A stretch of 64,000 nt of DNA from Sphingobacterium puteale. GTDB lineage: Bacteria > Bacteroidota > Bacteroidia > Sphingobacteriales > Sphingobacteriaceae. The stretch spans positions 1 through 64,000 of the forward strand of contig NZ_RBWS01000011.1 of assembly GCF_003627955.1 (NCBI RefSeq), read 5' to 3'. Under the pieces are notes generated by a model, which had not been told where the DNA came from, did no database searches, and saw only the letters and a list, made by a program, of their open reading frames with translations. Positions 33,248 to 42,856 of the stretch are shown in pieces. The translations under genes were made by a program, and so were the position numbers. Numbering within the stretch: the first letter of the stretch is position 1; every line of letters begins with the position of its first letter.

Positions 33248-36200
33248 ATGAATAAAACATTTCGTTTGGCTGCGTTACTATGTGCCATGCCTATAAGCAT
33301 GGCTTTGGCACAGCAGGCCGCCATGAAGGGTCGTGTCGTTGATACGCAGGGACATCCGCTAATAGGGGCGACCGTTAAGGTTAAAGGGAGTGCTGCCGGT
33401 CCTTCGGCTGTGTTGGACAATGGTGAATTTAGTTTAAACGTAAAAAATGGGGATACAATAATTGTCACCATGCTCGGGTATGCACAGCGGGAGGTTGTTT
33501 ATCAGGGGCAGGCTAGTTTAGCTATTGTACTGGAGGGAAGTGCGACCAACATTGAAGAGGTTGTTGTGGTTGGGTATGGCACACAAAAGAAAGTTAATTT
33601 AACGGGGGCTGTATCCATTATCGAAAGTGGCCAGCTGGAACGTCGGCCTAATCTTTCTACTTCATCGGCATTGCAGGGACTGGCTCCGGGTGTGACGGTG
33701 ACCTCGCAGACTGGCGCTCCGGGTGGCGATGGCGGACAGATCCGGATCCGGGGAATTAATTCTTTTGGTGGTTCTGATTCCTCTCCATTGGTGATTATAG
33801 ACGGTGTGGCCGGATCGATAGATAATATTGACTACAATCTGATCGAAAGTATCTCTGTGCTCAAAGATGCTGCTTCTTCTGCTATCTATGGTTCGCGGGC
33901 TGCCAATGGCGTGATTTTGATTACGACGAAAAGAGGGAAGGACAAGTTGGCTATAGATTATAAGGGTTATATCGGTATGCAGGATCCAACCGCTATCCCT
34001 AAGGTAGCCGACGGACTCACGTATATGCGTATGTTTAACGAGGCGAACCGCAATGATGGAAATCAGCCTACTTATACGGATGAGGCCATGGAGGAATATC
34101 GCAAATTATATGCCGCTGACCCGGATAATTTTGATTGGCAAAAGGCAATTCTAAAGGGCTCTGGTTTTACACAAAACCATTTCTTGAGTCTTTCTGCAAA
34201 TAGCGGTATTATTCGTGTAGCACCTTCGTTTGGTTATTCCACGCAGGACGGACTCATCAAGAACACGGGGTTTAAACGTTATGTTTTCCGTAATAATATG
34301 GACATTACGCCAAGTGATAAATTTTCGGTACGGATGGATCTCTCGGTGACCAATAAAAATAGAAAGCAGATTGCCGGTGAAGGAACGATATGGAATTACT
34401 TGGGCCGCATGCCGACGGATTTGCCTATTCGCCATCCCAATGGACTATGGGCTGAGGGTTGGGTAAAAAATAATCCTGTAGCGCAGATCGAAGAGGGTGG
34501 GAATAATAATACGAACAACCTGGAATTTATTGGGAATCTATCCCTGAATTATAAACCTACGGAATGGCTTAGCCTCCTGGGGACAATCGCGCCGAGGTAT
34601 TTAACGAGAAATACGCATCAGTTTACCAAAATGGTAGAAGTATATGATGTAAATGGGGCTTCAGCTGGCTCGGCCAATACGACAACAGATCTTACAGAGC
34701 GTTCTTACAGGCAATATTTTGGGAGCTATTTTGTGACGGCAACGGCCGACAGATCTTATGGAGACCATAGTTTTAAAATGATGGTGGGGACCTCCCGGGA
34801 GTCTTTTAATGAAAAGTTTTTGATGGGTTACCGCCGGGACTTTATGTATGACACTTATGAGGTTTTAAATGCCGGGGCTGACAATGCAACAAAGAATAAT
34901 GGCAGTACAATTGATGAGTGGCTGCTGATATCTCAGTTTGGCCGATTGAATTACAGCTTCAAAGATCGCTATTTATTTGAAGCGAACATCAGGCACGACG
35001 GAAGTTCCAGATTTGTTAAAAATAACAGATGGTCCACATTTCCATCTTTCTCTGCGGGCTGGCGCCTCAGCGAGGAGCCCTTTATGGAAAGTTTAAAAGG
35101 AGCGGTCAATCAGCTTAAATTAAGAGGCTCATGGGGTAAGCTCGGAAATCAGAATATCGGTGATTCTTATTACCCTTTCGCCTCGCAGCTGGCCTTGGGA
35201 AGTATATCCATGGGCGGACAATTGTATCCATTGGTATCGCAGAATGAAATGGCTAATGAAAGATTGGTGTGGGAATCTACGACGATGAGTGGGGCAGGGC
35301 TCGATGCGGTATTGTTTAAGAATTTTAGCCTGACTTTCGACTGGTATAGCAAGACGACCAATGGGATTTTGCTCAAACTTGATATACCTGCCGTACATGG
35401 ACTTCCCGGACCGTTTCAGAATGCAGGCAAGGTGCAGAATAAAGGTTGGGAACTTGCTGTTCGTTATGATAAGAAATTTGGGGATTTTAAGCTCGGTTTA
35501 GGTGGGAATATAGCTGATGTCAAGAACAAAATCCTGGATATGAGCAATACAACGATGGGGACATTTTTACGTCAGCAGACTGGATATTCGATTAATTCTA
35601 TTTATGGCTATGTGGCTGATGGTTATTACCAAGATGCGGATGAAATCAAAAACGGTCCTGCCCAGTTCGGAACGCTGCAGCCGGGTGACATTCGTTATAA
35701 GGATATCGCGGGAGGATTCGATGGGGCTGGTAACCCGATACCGGATGGCAAAATCAATGAAAGTGATAAACTGATCATTGGTAATACGATTCCACGTTAT
35801 ACCTATGGTGTAAATCTGGATCTGAGTTACAAAGGGCTTCGGCTGAATGCATTTGTGCAGGGAGTGGCCAAAGCGGATGGCTACCTGAGCTCGCATTATG
35901 TTGTCCCGCTGGCAATGGCAAGTGCTGTCAAGGAATGGCAGACCGATTACTGGACGGTAGACAATCCGGATGCTGCATTGCCGCGCTTGTCGCATTCTTC
36001 GACCAACAATACGCAAAACTCCACTTTCTGGATGCGGAGTGCAGCTTATCTCCGGCTTAAAAATATACAATTGGGGTATGAAATTCCACAGCATCTATTA
36101 GCAAAATTGAAATTGAATGGGCTGTTTGTGTATGTTAATGGACAAAATCTCTTTACGAAAACCAATTTCTATAAAGGATATGATCCTGAAATCAATTACA

Positions 36201-36292
36201 ATGCAGGAGCTAGTGAAGGGGTTTCATTGGGAGATGGTAATTTCTATCCGCAGGTAAAAGTGTACACGTTTGGTGTTGATTTTAAATTTTAA
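33248..36292 (+). CDS. SusC/RagA-family TonB-dependent outer-membrane receptor
   Basis: A 1014-residue outer-membrane importer. A signal peptide ends at ALAQQ (about 22). The carboxypeptidase-regulatory domain (MKGRVVDTQGHPLIGATV) is followed by EVVVVGYGTQKKVNLTGAVS, the plug motif IRIRGINSFGGSDSSPL and SVLKDAASSAIYGSRAANGV, then a 22-strand barrel ending in FGVDFKF. All parts are intact and of normal size. SusD follows after 7 bases. The pair is probably the entry port for the substrate used by the enzymes encoded up to 49.6 kb. Confidence 0.95.
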   Translation: MNKTFRLAALLCAMPISMALAQQAAMKGRVVDTQGHPLIGATVKVKGSAAGPSAVLDNGEFSLNVKNGDTIIVTMLGYAQREVVYQGQASLAIVLEGSATNIEEVVVVGYGTQKKVNLTGAVSIIESGQLERRPNLSTSSALQGLAPGVTVTSQTGAPGGDGGQIRIRGINSFGGSDSSPLVIIDGVAGSIDNIDYNLIESISVLKDAASSAIYGSRAANGVILITTKRGKDKLAIDYKGYIGMQDPTAIPKVADGLTYMRMFNEANRNDGNQPTYTDEAMEEYRKLYAADPDNFDWQKAILKGSGFTQNHFLSLSANSGIIRVAPSFGYSTQDGLIKNTGFKRYVFRNNMDITPSDKFSVRMDLSVTNKNRKQIAGEGTIWNYLGRMPTDLPIRHPNGLWAEGWVKNNPVAQIEEGGNNNTNNLEFIGNLSLNYKPTEWLSLLGTIAPRYLTRNTHQFTKMVEVYDVNGASAGSANTTTDLTERSYRQYFGSYFVTATADRSYGDHSFKMMVGTSRESFNEKFLMGYRRDFMYDTYEVLNAGADNATKNNGSTIDEWLLISQFGRLNYSFKDRYLFEANIRHDGSSRFVKNNRWSTFPSFSAGWRLSEEPFMESLKGAVNQLKLRGSWGKLGNQNIGDSYYPFASQLALGSISMGGQLYPLVSQNEMANERLVWESTTMSGAGLDAVLFKNFSLTFDWYSKTTNGILLKLDIPAVHGLPGPFQNAGKVQNKGWELAVRYDKKFGDFKLGLGGNIADVKNKILDMSNTTMGTFLRQQTGYSINSIYGYVADGYYQDADEIKNGPAQFGTLQPGDIRYKDIAGGFDGAGNPIPDGKINESDKLIIGNTIPRYTYGVNLDLSYKGLRLNAFVQGVAKADGYLSSHYVVPLAMASAVKEWQTDYWTVDNPDAALPRLSHSSTNNTQNSTFWMRSAAYLRLKNIQLGYEIPQHLLAKLKLNGLFVYVNGQNLFTKTNFYKGYDPEINYNAGASEGVSLGDGNFYPQVKVYTFGVDFKF

Positions 36293-36299
36293 CGAAAAC

Positions 36300-38057
36300 A
36301 TGAAGAATCGCATAAAAATATATTTTGGTATAGCGCTGCTGGCTGCAACTGTTAGTGGCTGTAATTTGGATAAAGAACCGCTGAACGGTCCGGCCACGGG
36401 TACGTTTCCAAGCAATGAAACGGAAGCTGAGAATGGGTTGTTGGGGGCTTACAAGGCGCTGACCCTCCTGGATGCGAGCAGCACACCGTTTTTGCATGTG
36501 CTGGACAATATTACGGATATCGGTTATGCACGTCCGGGCAATAATTATACGCCTGGCATAACCAGCTCCTATACGACTGATAATGCCTTGGCTACGAAAC
36601 CTTGGACAGCACATTATAAAACACTTGCTCGGGTTCATTTGGTGTTGGATAAATTGCCAGGATTACAAGGAAAGATTCCGCCCGAAAAGTTGAAGCAATT
36701 GGATGCAGAGCTCCGTTTTATTCGTGCCTACGTGTATTCGCAATTGATTGAATTGTATGGGGGAGTACCTTTATTGACTAAAAATGTACCTTTAGGAGAG
36801 GCGAATATCGCCAAAACGGATGCTGCTGAAATTAGGCAATGGATCATTGAAGAGCTGACCGCTATTGCGGATGCTTTACCTGTTAACCAGTCCGCTTACG
36901 GAAAAGTAAGAGCGAGCGGTGTTGCCGCCTATATGTTAAAGGCCCGGGTTGCACTTTATGCGGGTAAATTTGATCTTGCCGCAGCGTCAGCTGATCAGGC
37001 GATTAAGCTTTCAAACGGATTGCATGAGCTGACTCCTTTCAATGAAAGCATAAATTATGCTGGCAAGAACCATGTTGCGGGCGAGCCTGATGTGAGCAAT
37101 ATTTTTGGACATGAGGGGTTCAAGAGCAGTAAAGAGTGGATCTGGGTCATGGAATATAATATCAATGTTCCCGGCAATGTGCATAATCAGCAATATTATG
37201 CGGCTTCACGCCTTGGTAGAGGGGTGGCTTATTGGGGTCCAACGCAAGATTTCATCGACTCTTTTCAGGCTTCTGACGGTCTTTCGATTACCGAATCTAC
37301 TGAATATGATGCTTCCAATCCTTTTGCGAATAGGGATCCGAGATTGGATATGTATTGTGTGCGGCCCGGATCTCGATTTCTTGGCTATCAATTTGAAATG
37401 AACAGCTCGTTTAAAAATGTGTCAAATTATTGGCCTGTTTTAAACGGGACCAGCGATAAGCCGGCCGTTGTGGCTAATGCAGACCAGTCTAATGCTGCCC
37501 GGTCATATAGCGGTTATTTGTGGCGGAAACATGTGGATATCAAAGATTTTGCAACGACTTCCGTCAATGGGCAAAGTGATCTGAATATCGGGCTTTTTAG
37601 GTATGCAGAATTGCTTTTGATCTATGCAGAAGCTAAAATAGAAGCGAATAAGATTGATAATTCGGTGTACGATGCCATCAATCAGATACGTCTTCGGGCG
37701 CATATGCCGGTACTTAAAGCCGGTCTTAGTCAGGCCGAATTAAGGAAAGCACTCCGTTATGAGCGTAAGGTCGAACTCGCTAGCGACGGCTTCAGGTGGT
37801 ATGATCTGCGCCGCTGGGGAATTGCCAATCAGATCTTGAATGGTAATCTTTATCTTAACCGCGATGCAAATAAGTGGACTTCCGCAGTCCTGACCAAAAT
37901 CGACGATAACGCTTCGCCGGTTTACAATACAGCGTTGGCGAATAAGGTTTTTGGTGTTCAGAATGTTATTTTTAAAATAAATAAGGATGAACTTTGGCCG
38001 ATACCCGAAAGCGAAATTGTGATGGTCCCGAATCTGAAACAAAATCCTGGATACTAA
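36300..38057 (+). CDS. SusD/RagB-family surface lipoprotein
   Basis: A 585-residue lipoprotein with lipobox VSGC (cysteine at about residue 21 from ATG 36300) and NLDKEPL after it. TPR-like helices and the closing motifs YERKVELASDGFRWYDLRRWG and ELWPIPESEI, ending QNPGY, are standard SusD. The frame opens earlier at a TTG (36270) inside the SusC 3' end; I chose ATG 36300 because it gives a proper lipoprotein signal and follows the SusC stop by 7 bases. It binds the imported ligand at the surface. Confidence 0.95.
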   Translation: MKNRIKIYFGIALLAATVSGCNLDKEPLNGPATGTFPSNETEAENGLLGAYKALTLLDASSTPFLHVLDNITDIGYARPGNNYTPGITSSYTTDNALATKPWTAHYKTLARVHLVLDKLPGLQGKIPPEKLKQLDAELRFIRAYVYSQLIELYGGVPLLTKNVPLGEANIAKTDAAEIRQWIIEELTAIADALPVNQSAYGKVRASGVAAYMLKARVALYAGKFDLAAASADQAIKLSNGLHELTPFNESINYAGKNHVAGEPDVSNIFGHEGFKSSKEWIWVMEYNINVPGNVHNQQYYAASRLGRGVAYWGPTQDFIDSFQASDGLSITESTEYDASNPFANRDPRLDMYCVRPGSRFLGYQFEMNSSFKNVSNYWPVLNGTSDKPAVVANADQSNAARSYSGYLWRKHVDIKDFATTSVNGQSDLNIGLFRYAELLLIYAEAKIEANKIDNSVYDAINQIRLRAHMPVLKAGLSQAELRKALRYERKVELASDGFRWYDLRRWGIANQILNGNLYLNRDANKWTSAVLTKIDDNASPVYNTALANKVFGVQNVIFKINKDELWPIPESEIVMVPNLKQNPGY

Positions 38058-38071
38058 AAGCGCTGTTCAAA

Positions 38072-38109
38072 AAGAAGGTCTCTAGCTGTTTAAACCTAAA
38101 GGCCTTCTT
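38072..38109. terminator. Hairpin between convergent SusD and DeoR genes
   Basis: AAGAAGGTC (38072-38080) pairs with GGCCTTCTT (38101-38109) around a 20-nt loop. It sits between the stops of the two convergent genes; A-rich on one side and T-containing on the other, so it could work on both strands. Confidence 0.55.
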
Positions 38110-38114
38110 CCTGG

Positions 38115-38879
38115 TCAAGCAATGATTACTTTTACGCCGAGTTCCTCTATATTTTTGACATCACTTTCGGAGACTTTATTGTCGGTGATGATATAATGGA
38201 TGTCTTCAATGTTGCATACCTTTCCGAGCCCTCTCTTTCCAAATTTGCTGCTGTCTGCCAGTACAATGACAGTTTGAGATGTTTCAAGCATTTTTTGGTT
38301 AAGGGTTGCTTCGGAAAGATTACTGATTGAAATGCCGAATTCGATATCTATACCATCCACGCCAAGAAAAAGAAGACTGCAGCTTACTTCGTCGAGCAAT
38401 CTTGATGCATAGTGACCGGCTACCGAGGATGAATTTGGCCTGATCAGCCCGCCCAGCTGTAAGACTTCGATGTTTTTCTTGTTGCTAAGTTCGAGTCCGA
38501 CTTTAAGCGCAGGAGTGATCACTGTCAGATGCTGTGTAGCTTCTAGATTTTTTGCCAGGGCATAGGCAGTGGTGCCGGAGCCGATCATGATCGAGTCGTT
38601 GTTTTTGATCAGTTTAATCGCAGCTTTGGCGATTCGTTCTTTATCATCGCTATTGATGGATTCTTTTTCCATGATATGGCGATCTCCCGCATAGGGATTG
38701 TAGGCAGAAGCGCCACCTTTTGTGCGAAATAAAAGGTTTTTATCTTCTAAAAGTTTAAGATCCTTACGAATCGTTACGCTGGAGACTTCCATTGCTCTGC
38801 TTAACCAATCGATGGAAATTTTTCCTTTTTCTTTAAGTTTCTTGAGTATGAATTCGTGTCGCTCTGTTATACTTTTCAT
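38115..38879 (-). CDS. DeoR/GlpR-family transcriptional regulator
   Basis: A 254-residue sugar-phosphate-responsive repressor. The N-terminal DeoR HTH is intact (RHEFILKKLKEKGKISIDWL, then VSSVTIRKDLKLLE), with RTKGGA at its end. The C-terminal ISOCOT-like sensor has SGTTAYALAKNL, LGGLIRPNSSSVAG, LFLGVDGID and VLADSSKFGKRG, all typical. Such proteins bind phosphorylated sugars or polyols made by the pathway they control. It is divergent from the MFS/FAD/EEP unit and convergent with SusD. The TGTTT repeats before the catabolic units are its likely operators. Confidence 0.93.
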   Translation of the reverse strand: MKSITERHEFILKKLKEKGKISIDWLSRAMEVSSVTIRKDLKLLEDKNLLFRTKGGASAYNPYAGDRHIMEKESINSDDKERIAKAAIKLIKNNDSIMIGSGTTAYALAKNLEATQHLTVITPALKVGLELSNKKNIEVLQLGGLIRPNSSSVAGHYASRLLDEVSCSLLFLGVDGIDIEFGISISNLSEATLNQKMLETSQTVIVLADSSKFGKRGLGKVCNIEDIHYIITDNKVSESDVKNIEELGVKVIIA

Positions 38880-38967
38880 AATGCTACAAGTTTATTGGCA
38901 AATATACTGTGTTGAAAATTAAACTTCAAGCTTCTAAATGTTAAATTATCTTTTTTTTTATTTAAAA

Positions 38968-38992
38968 ATGTTTTATTTTGCTTTTTTTGTTA
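38968..38992 (+). promoter_or_regulatory. Candidate DeoR operator before the ACS-type MFS gene
   Basis: ATGTTTTATTTTG followed by CTTTTTTTGTTA, ending 45 bases before the MFS start. It matches the 26-nt element at 42789-42814 with one gap and one mismatch. The TGTTTnATTT core fits known DeoR-family sites. Confidence 0.55.
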
Positions 38993-39037
38993 TAAATTTG
39001 ATTAATCAAAATAAAAGAAAAAAACCACAATCTATTT

Positions 39038-40312
39038 ATGTCCAAGTTTGTCCTTCCGATTGCTCCGCTGTATAGGCGTTGGTTAATTATTCTCGTTATA
39101 TTTTTGGCAATTGTCTTCAATTATTATGATCGCCAGATTGTGTCTATCTTAAAACCTATGCTAAAAGCGGAGTATGGTCTTGGGGACGATGGCTATGCAT
39201 TGGTTATTAATGTTTTTACTTTGTTCTATGCGCTCATGTATCCGGTCTCCGGTTGGCTTGTGGATCGGTTTGGCGAACGACGGGTGATGTTAATCGGTAT
39301 TCTGGGTTGGTCTCTGGCTTGTTTTGGTGGTGGATTTTCGCGCACCTTCGGTTCTTTTCTTTTTTTTCGTGGATTGCTGGGCGCTTCCGAACCTGCTAAT
39401 TTCCCCGCGCAATTAAAGGTAATTACGGTCTGGTTTTCGGGCAAGATGCGGGCTACTGCCAATAGCCTTTGCATAGCCGGCAGTTCAATAGGGGCTATCG
39501 TTGCCCCGCCGATGGTTGCCTGGCTGGCAATTTCCTACAATTTTCATACGGTCTTTATTGTAGCGGGCGTAATTGGCCTGGTGATCGCCTTGCTGTGGTT
39601 TGTGATTTACATTGAACCACCCGCTGCCATCGCTGAGGAAAATACGGTTGAACCTAAACAATCGTCCTCGGCCTTTACCTGGAGGCAACTGTGGGGCAGA
39701 AAGTCGTTGTGGGGGATTCTGTTGATCCGATTCGTAAGTGATCCAGTTTGGTATTTTTGTTTGTTTTGGTTGCCAGGTTATCTTCAGGAAGAATCGGGCT
39801 TGACCTTGGCTCAGATTGGAATGTTTGGCTGGATACCATTTCTGTTGGCAGATTTAGGTGCTATCGGGACATCGGCTTGGTCTGATAGACTGGTAAGGAG
39901 AGGGAAAGACCCACTTCTGGCACGCAAGATTATGTTAACCGCAGTGGCGCTGCTGGCTCCGCTCTGTTGCCTCACCACTTATATTGCTAATCCTTATCTT
40001 ACGTTGCTCATTTTTGGATTAGTGGCTATAGCGTGTCTGAGTTGGTTGTTTACGGTCAGTGTGGTGATTGCTGAGGCATTTCCTGTGGCTAATGTTGCCT
40101 CTGTTTTGGGTATTGCTGGCGGTTTTGGTGCCCTGGGGGCGGTCCTGTTTAATTATTTCGTCGGACAGATGCTGGGTTCGGTAGGTGCGGGCACCGTATT
40201 TATAATCATGGCATTTATGCATCCTTTAGCGGTATTGATCCTATGGACAATGGTAAAAAAAGAGCTTCCCGTGGCCGCGGAGCAGCAGCGGGCCGAATCG
40301 TTAGTCGTATAA
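39038..40312 (+). CDS. MFS transporter, anion:cation symporter (hexuronate-type) family
   Basis: A 424-residue, 12-helix inner-membrane carrier. The start FNYYDRQIVSILKPMLKAEYG, then GWLVDRFGERRVML and FFRGLLGASEPANFPAQLK, match the ACS family of MFS proteins that includes hexuronate (ExuT) and aldonate transporters, so the likely substrate is an organic anion such as a sugar acid. It is the first gene of a unit with the FAD oxidoreductase and the EEP hydrolase and is preceded by the putative DeoR operator. Confidence 0.88.
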   Translation: MSKFVLPIAPLYRRWLIILVIFLAIVFNYYDRQIVSILKPMLKAEYGLGDDGYALVINVFTLFYALMYPVSGWLVDRFGERRVMLIGILGWSLACFGGGFSRTFGSFLFFRGLLGASEPANFPAQLKVITVWFSGKMRATANSLCIAGSSIGAIVAPPMVAWLAISYNFHTVFIVAGVIGLVIALLWFVIYIEPPAAIAEENTVEPKQSSSAFTWRQLWGRKSLWGILLIRFVSDPVWYFCLFWLPGYLQEESGLTLAQIGMFGWIPFLLADLGAIGTSAWSDRLVRRGKDPLLARKIMLTAVALLAPLCCLTTYIANPYLTLLIFGLVAIACLSWLFTVSVVIAEAFPVANVASVLGIAGGFGALGAVLFNYFVGQMLGSVGAGTVFIIMAFMHPLAVLILWTMVKKELPVAAEQQRAESLVV

Positions 40313-40382
40313 AATTCCTTGACGTTCGTCTTTGTTTGTGTTTAACGTATTTATGTAGTTTGTGAAATAAATTTTTATAGAA

Positions 40383-41774
40383 ATGAACAGTATGAAAAAG
40401 ATTAGTGAACCTGCAAGAGAGGTTCCGGTAAGAATGGAGGTCGATGTATTGGTTGTCGGTGGAGGGCCTGCAGGTATTATTGCGGCGCAGGCTGCGGCTT
40501 CGGATGGTCTGAAAGTGGCTTTGATTGACAACAGAAGTTTTGTTGGTGGCAATATGACGATCGGTCTACCAATTTTGGGCTTTCTTGGGCAAAAGGGGAA
40601 TCAGATCATCAAAGGTCTTCCTCAGCGTTTTATCGATAGGTTGAAAGCTGTGGATGCGGCATCGGAACACCGTCCTTGTCCATTGCACATGAGTCTTACG
40701 TTGGTAGAGCCCGAAGCGGTTAAAAATATTGGTTTAAAAGTTCTGGAAGAGGCAGGAGTAGAAGTCCTGCTGTATGTTTTTTCGGCAGGCGTGGTGATGG
40801 AGGGCGATGTGCTCAAAGGAGTGTTCATTGAAAGCAAATCCGGCCGGGAAGTAATTCTCGCAAAGACAATCATCGATTGTACAGGTGACGCCGATGTGGC
40901 CTTTAGGGCAGGGGTTGCCTGTGAGCAGGGGAATGAAACTGGTGGGGCGCAGCCACCGACACTGATGTTTTGCATGGGGGGTGTTGATACCGAAAAACTG
41001 CGTATGTCCATTGCCGAAGAACCCCGGACGTATCTGACGGATTTTATTCCCGCTGAATATTTTGGGCAGAATAACCAGTTTATCGTCGTTGGATTACGCA
41101 GCGTGATGGAGAAAGCGAGATTGGCGGGGTACCATTTGCCTGTTGAGCGTACGATATTAATCACAGGGCTCCGAGAAGGAGAGGTGTGGGTCAATATGTC
41201 TCGCGTGAATGGGGTGGACGGCACCAATCCGGCCAGTCTGACATTTGGAGAAATAGAAGGGCGCAAACAGGTCGAAGAGATTCAGCGCTATTTAGTGGAA
41301 TTCGTTCCAGGATTCGAGCAGGCTAAATTTACTAAAATGGCTCCCTTTCTGGGAATTCGGGAGACTAGGCGTATTGTAGGCCAATATGTGCTTACGGCCG
41401 ATGATATTTTAGCATGTACCCGTTTTGACGATGCTATTGCAGTAGCGAGCTACCCGCTCGATATCCATCATCCTGAAGGGGGAGGCTGTACCTTGACCTG
41501 GTGTGGGGACAGTTATGATATTCCATATCGTTCGTTGTTGCCTACACATATTAAAAACCTATTAGTGGCAGGGCGATCTATTTCTACGACGCATGAGGCG
41601 ATGTCTGCGATTCGTGTAATGGCTCCTTGTATGGCCATGGGGGAGGCTGCCGGACGTGCTGCTAAAATCGCGGTTCGTAAAGGTGTTTCTCCCGCTGAAA
41701 TCAATGTTGATGAGCTTCGTAGGGAACTGATTGCCGAAGGGGCATATCTTGGAGAAAATGAAACGGTCGTCTGA
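40383..41774 (+). CDS. FAD-dependent oxidoreductase (FAD_oxidored type)
   Basis: A 463-residue flavoenzyme. The dinucleotide-binding motif VVGGGPAGIIAAQAA lies at about 24-38. The family pattern continues with GNMTIGLPILGFLG, CPLHMSLT, IDCTGDADVAFRAG and the C-terminal FAD block LLVAGRSISTTHEAMSAIRVM. These enzymes occur in Bacteroidota carbohydrate loci and are thought to oxidise a sugar or polyol; the electron acceptor and substrate are unknown. It has no signal peptide, so it acts in the cytoplasm on what the MFS protein delivers. The stop at 41774 abuts the next gene. Confidence 0.9.
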   Translation: MNSMKKISEPAREVPVRMEVDVLVVGGGPAGIIAAQAAASDGLKVALIDNRSFVGGNMTIGLPILGFLGQKGNQIIKGLPQRFIDRLKAVDAASEHRPCPLHMSLTLVEPEAVKNIGLKVLEEAGVEVLLYVFSAGVVMEGDVLKGVFIESKSGREVILAKTIIDCTGDADVAFRAGVACEQGNETGGAQPPTLMFCMGGVDTEKLRMSIAEEPRTYLTDFIPAEYFGQNNQFIVVGLRSVMEKARLAGYHLPVERTILITGLREGEVWVNMSRVNGVDGTNPASLTFGEIEGRKQVEEIQRYLVEFVPGFEQAKFTKMAPFLGIRETRRIVGQYVLTADDILACTRFDDAIAVASYPLDIHHPEGGGCTLTWCGDSYDIPYRSLLPTHIKNLLVAGRSISTTHEAMSAIRVMAPCMAMGEAAGRAAKIAVRKGVSPAEINVDELRRELIAEGAYLGENETVV

Positions 41775-41775
41775 T

Positions 41776-42708
41776 ATGATAAGGGATACTAACAAGGATC
41801 TGCTAGGTCGAAGAGGTTTTTTGCAAAAGTTGGGGGCGGCTGCGCTTGTGTCGCTGCTACCCTTGGACGATACTGTTGCCAGTGGGTTTGTCAAAAAAGA
41901 TAATCTTCGTGTCTTGACCTGTAATATACGGGTAGATCTCGAAGAGGACGCGGCAAAGGGATTGGGCTGGCAGCAACGACGGGCGGCATGTCTGGAAGTG
42001 ATCAAGCGACAGCGGCCAGATATCATCGGTTTTCAGGAAGTCCTGTATAATCAATTTATAGCTATTAAAGATGCGATGCCGGAATATGTTGCGCTGGGAT
42101 TCGATGGCCCGGAAATGGACGCCATCAAAACGGGATATCATGGTATTGCAAAAAATCCAGTTTTATTTTCCAAAAAGCGGTTTGAGCTGTTGGCAGCTGG
42201 TACATATTGGCTATCCGAGACACCGTTGATAGGTGGAAGTGTTTCTTGGGGCTCAGCACGCGCCCGTAATGCCTGTTGGGTACGGTTGTACGACCGCTAT
42301 AGTAAAAAGGAGTTTCGCCTAGTGAATCTTCATCTGGATCATGTCAATGCCGAAGCAAAACTGAAGCAGATAGCGGTGGTACTGGATGAGTCTGCGCAAT
42401 ATGCCGATGGATTAGTGCAGGTCATGACCGGCGATTTTAATGTTGGCCCCGACAGCCAGGTGCACCAGAATGTGCTGTCAGCAGGCTGGAAAGATACTTT
42501 TATTGAACTGCATGGTGCGAAAGATTTTGGTGGCACGACCCATGGATTTAAAGGTGAACAGTATGAGAAGAAGGACCGGGCAAAAAAAATCGACTTTATA
42601 TTTACCAAAGGTCCGGTTGTTCCTAAAGCATCAGTCATTATCAAAGACAATGTTAAGGGGATTTACCCGAGTGATCATTATTTTTTGTTTGCTGAACTTG
42701 AATTATAA
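41776..42708 (+). CDS. Exported endonuclease/exonuclease/phosphatase-family hydrolase
   Basis: A 310-residue EEP-fold hydrolase. The N-terminus has a twin-arginine-type signal (GRRGFLQKLGAAALVSLLP). Catalytic blocks are present: LTCNIRVD, IIGFQEVL (metal Glu), LVNLHLDHVNAEAK, VMTGDFNVGPDSQ (Asp/Asn) and PSDHYFLFAEL at the end (catalytic Asp-His). In carbohydrate loci such proteins cleave phosphodiesters or phosphate esters. ATG 41776 follows the FAD gene stop by one base; an ATG at 41758 would overlap it. It forms the end of the transcript, with a terminator at 42731. Confidence 0.9.
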   Translation: MIRDTNKDLLGRRGFLQKLGAAALVSLLPLDDTVASGFVKKDNLRVLTCNIRVDLEEDAAKGLGWQQRRAACLEVIKRQRPDIIGFQEVLYNQFIAIKDAMPEYVALGFDGPEMDAIKTGYHGIAKNPVLFSKKRFELLAAGTYWLSETPLIGGSVSWGSARARNACWVRLYDRYSKKEFRLVNLHLDHVNAEAKLKQIAVVLDESAQYADGLVQVMTGDFNVGPDSQVHQNVLSAGWKDTFIELHGAKDFGGTTHGFKGEQYEKKDRAKKIDFIFTKGPVVPKASVIIKDNVKGIYPSDHYFLFAELEL

Positions 42709-42730
42709 ATAGGCACAGCAATTTTAAAAG

Positions 42731-42758
42731 AGCAATATATTTAATATTGCTTTTTTTT
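42731..42758 (+). terminator. Rho-independent terminator
   Basis: AGCAATAT (42731-42738) pairs with ATATTGCT (42744-42751) and is followed by a run of T to 42758. It ends the MFS/FAD/EEP transcript. Confidence 0.82.
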
Positions 42759-42788
42759 GTTTAATAATTTTTTATTTAATGTTATTTT

Positions 42789-42814
42789 ATGTTTTATTTT
42801 GTTTTATTTTGTTA
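42789..42814 (+). promoter_or_regulatory. Candidate DeoR operator before the polyol-permease operon
   Basis: ATGTTTTATTTTG followed by TTTTATTTTGTTA: tandem TTTTATTTTG units at 10-base spacing, nearly identical to the element at 38968. It lies 42 bases before the MFS start. Confidence 0.55.
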
Positions 42815-42856
42815 ATTTAGTGCTGTAAAGTAACCAATATTCAAAAAAACTAAATT

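Noticed and set aside
37105..37401. 98-codon plus-strand frame within the SusD gene
   Set aside because: It is out of frame inside a well-supported SusD gene and has no motif.
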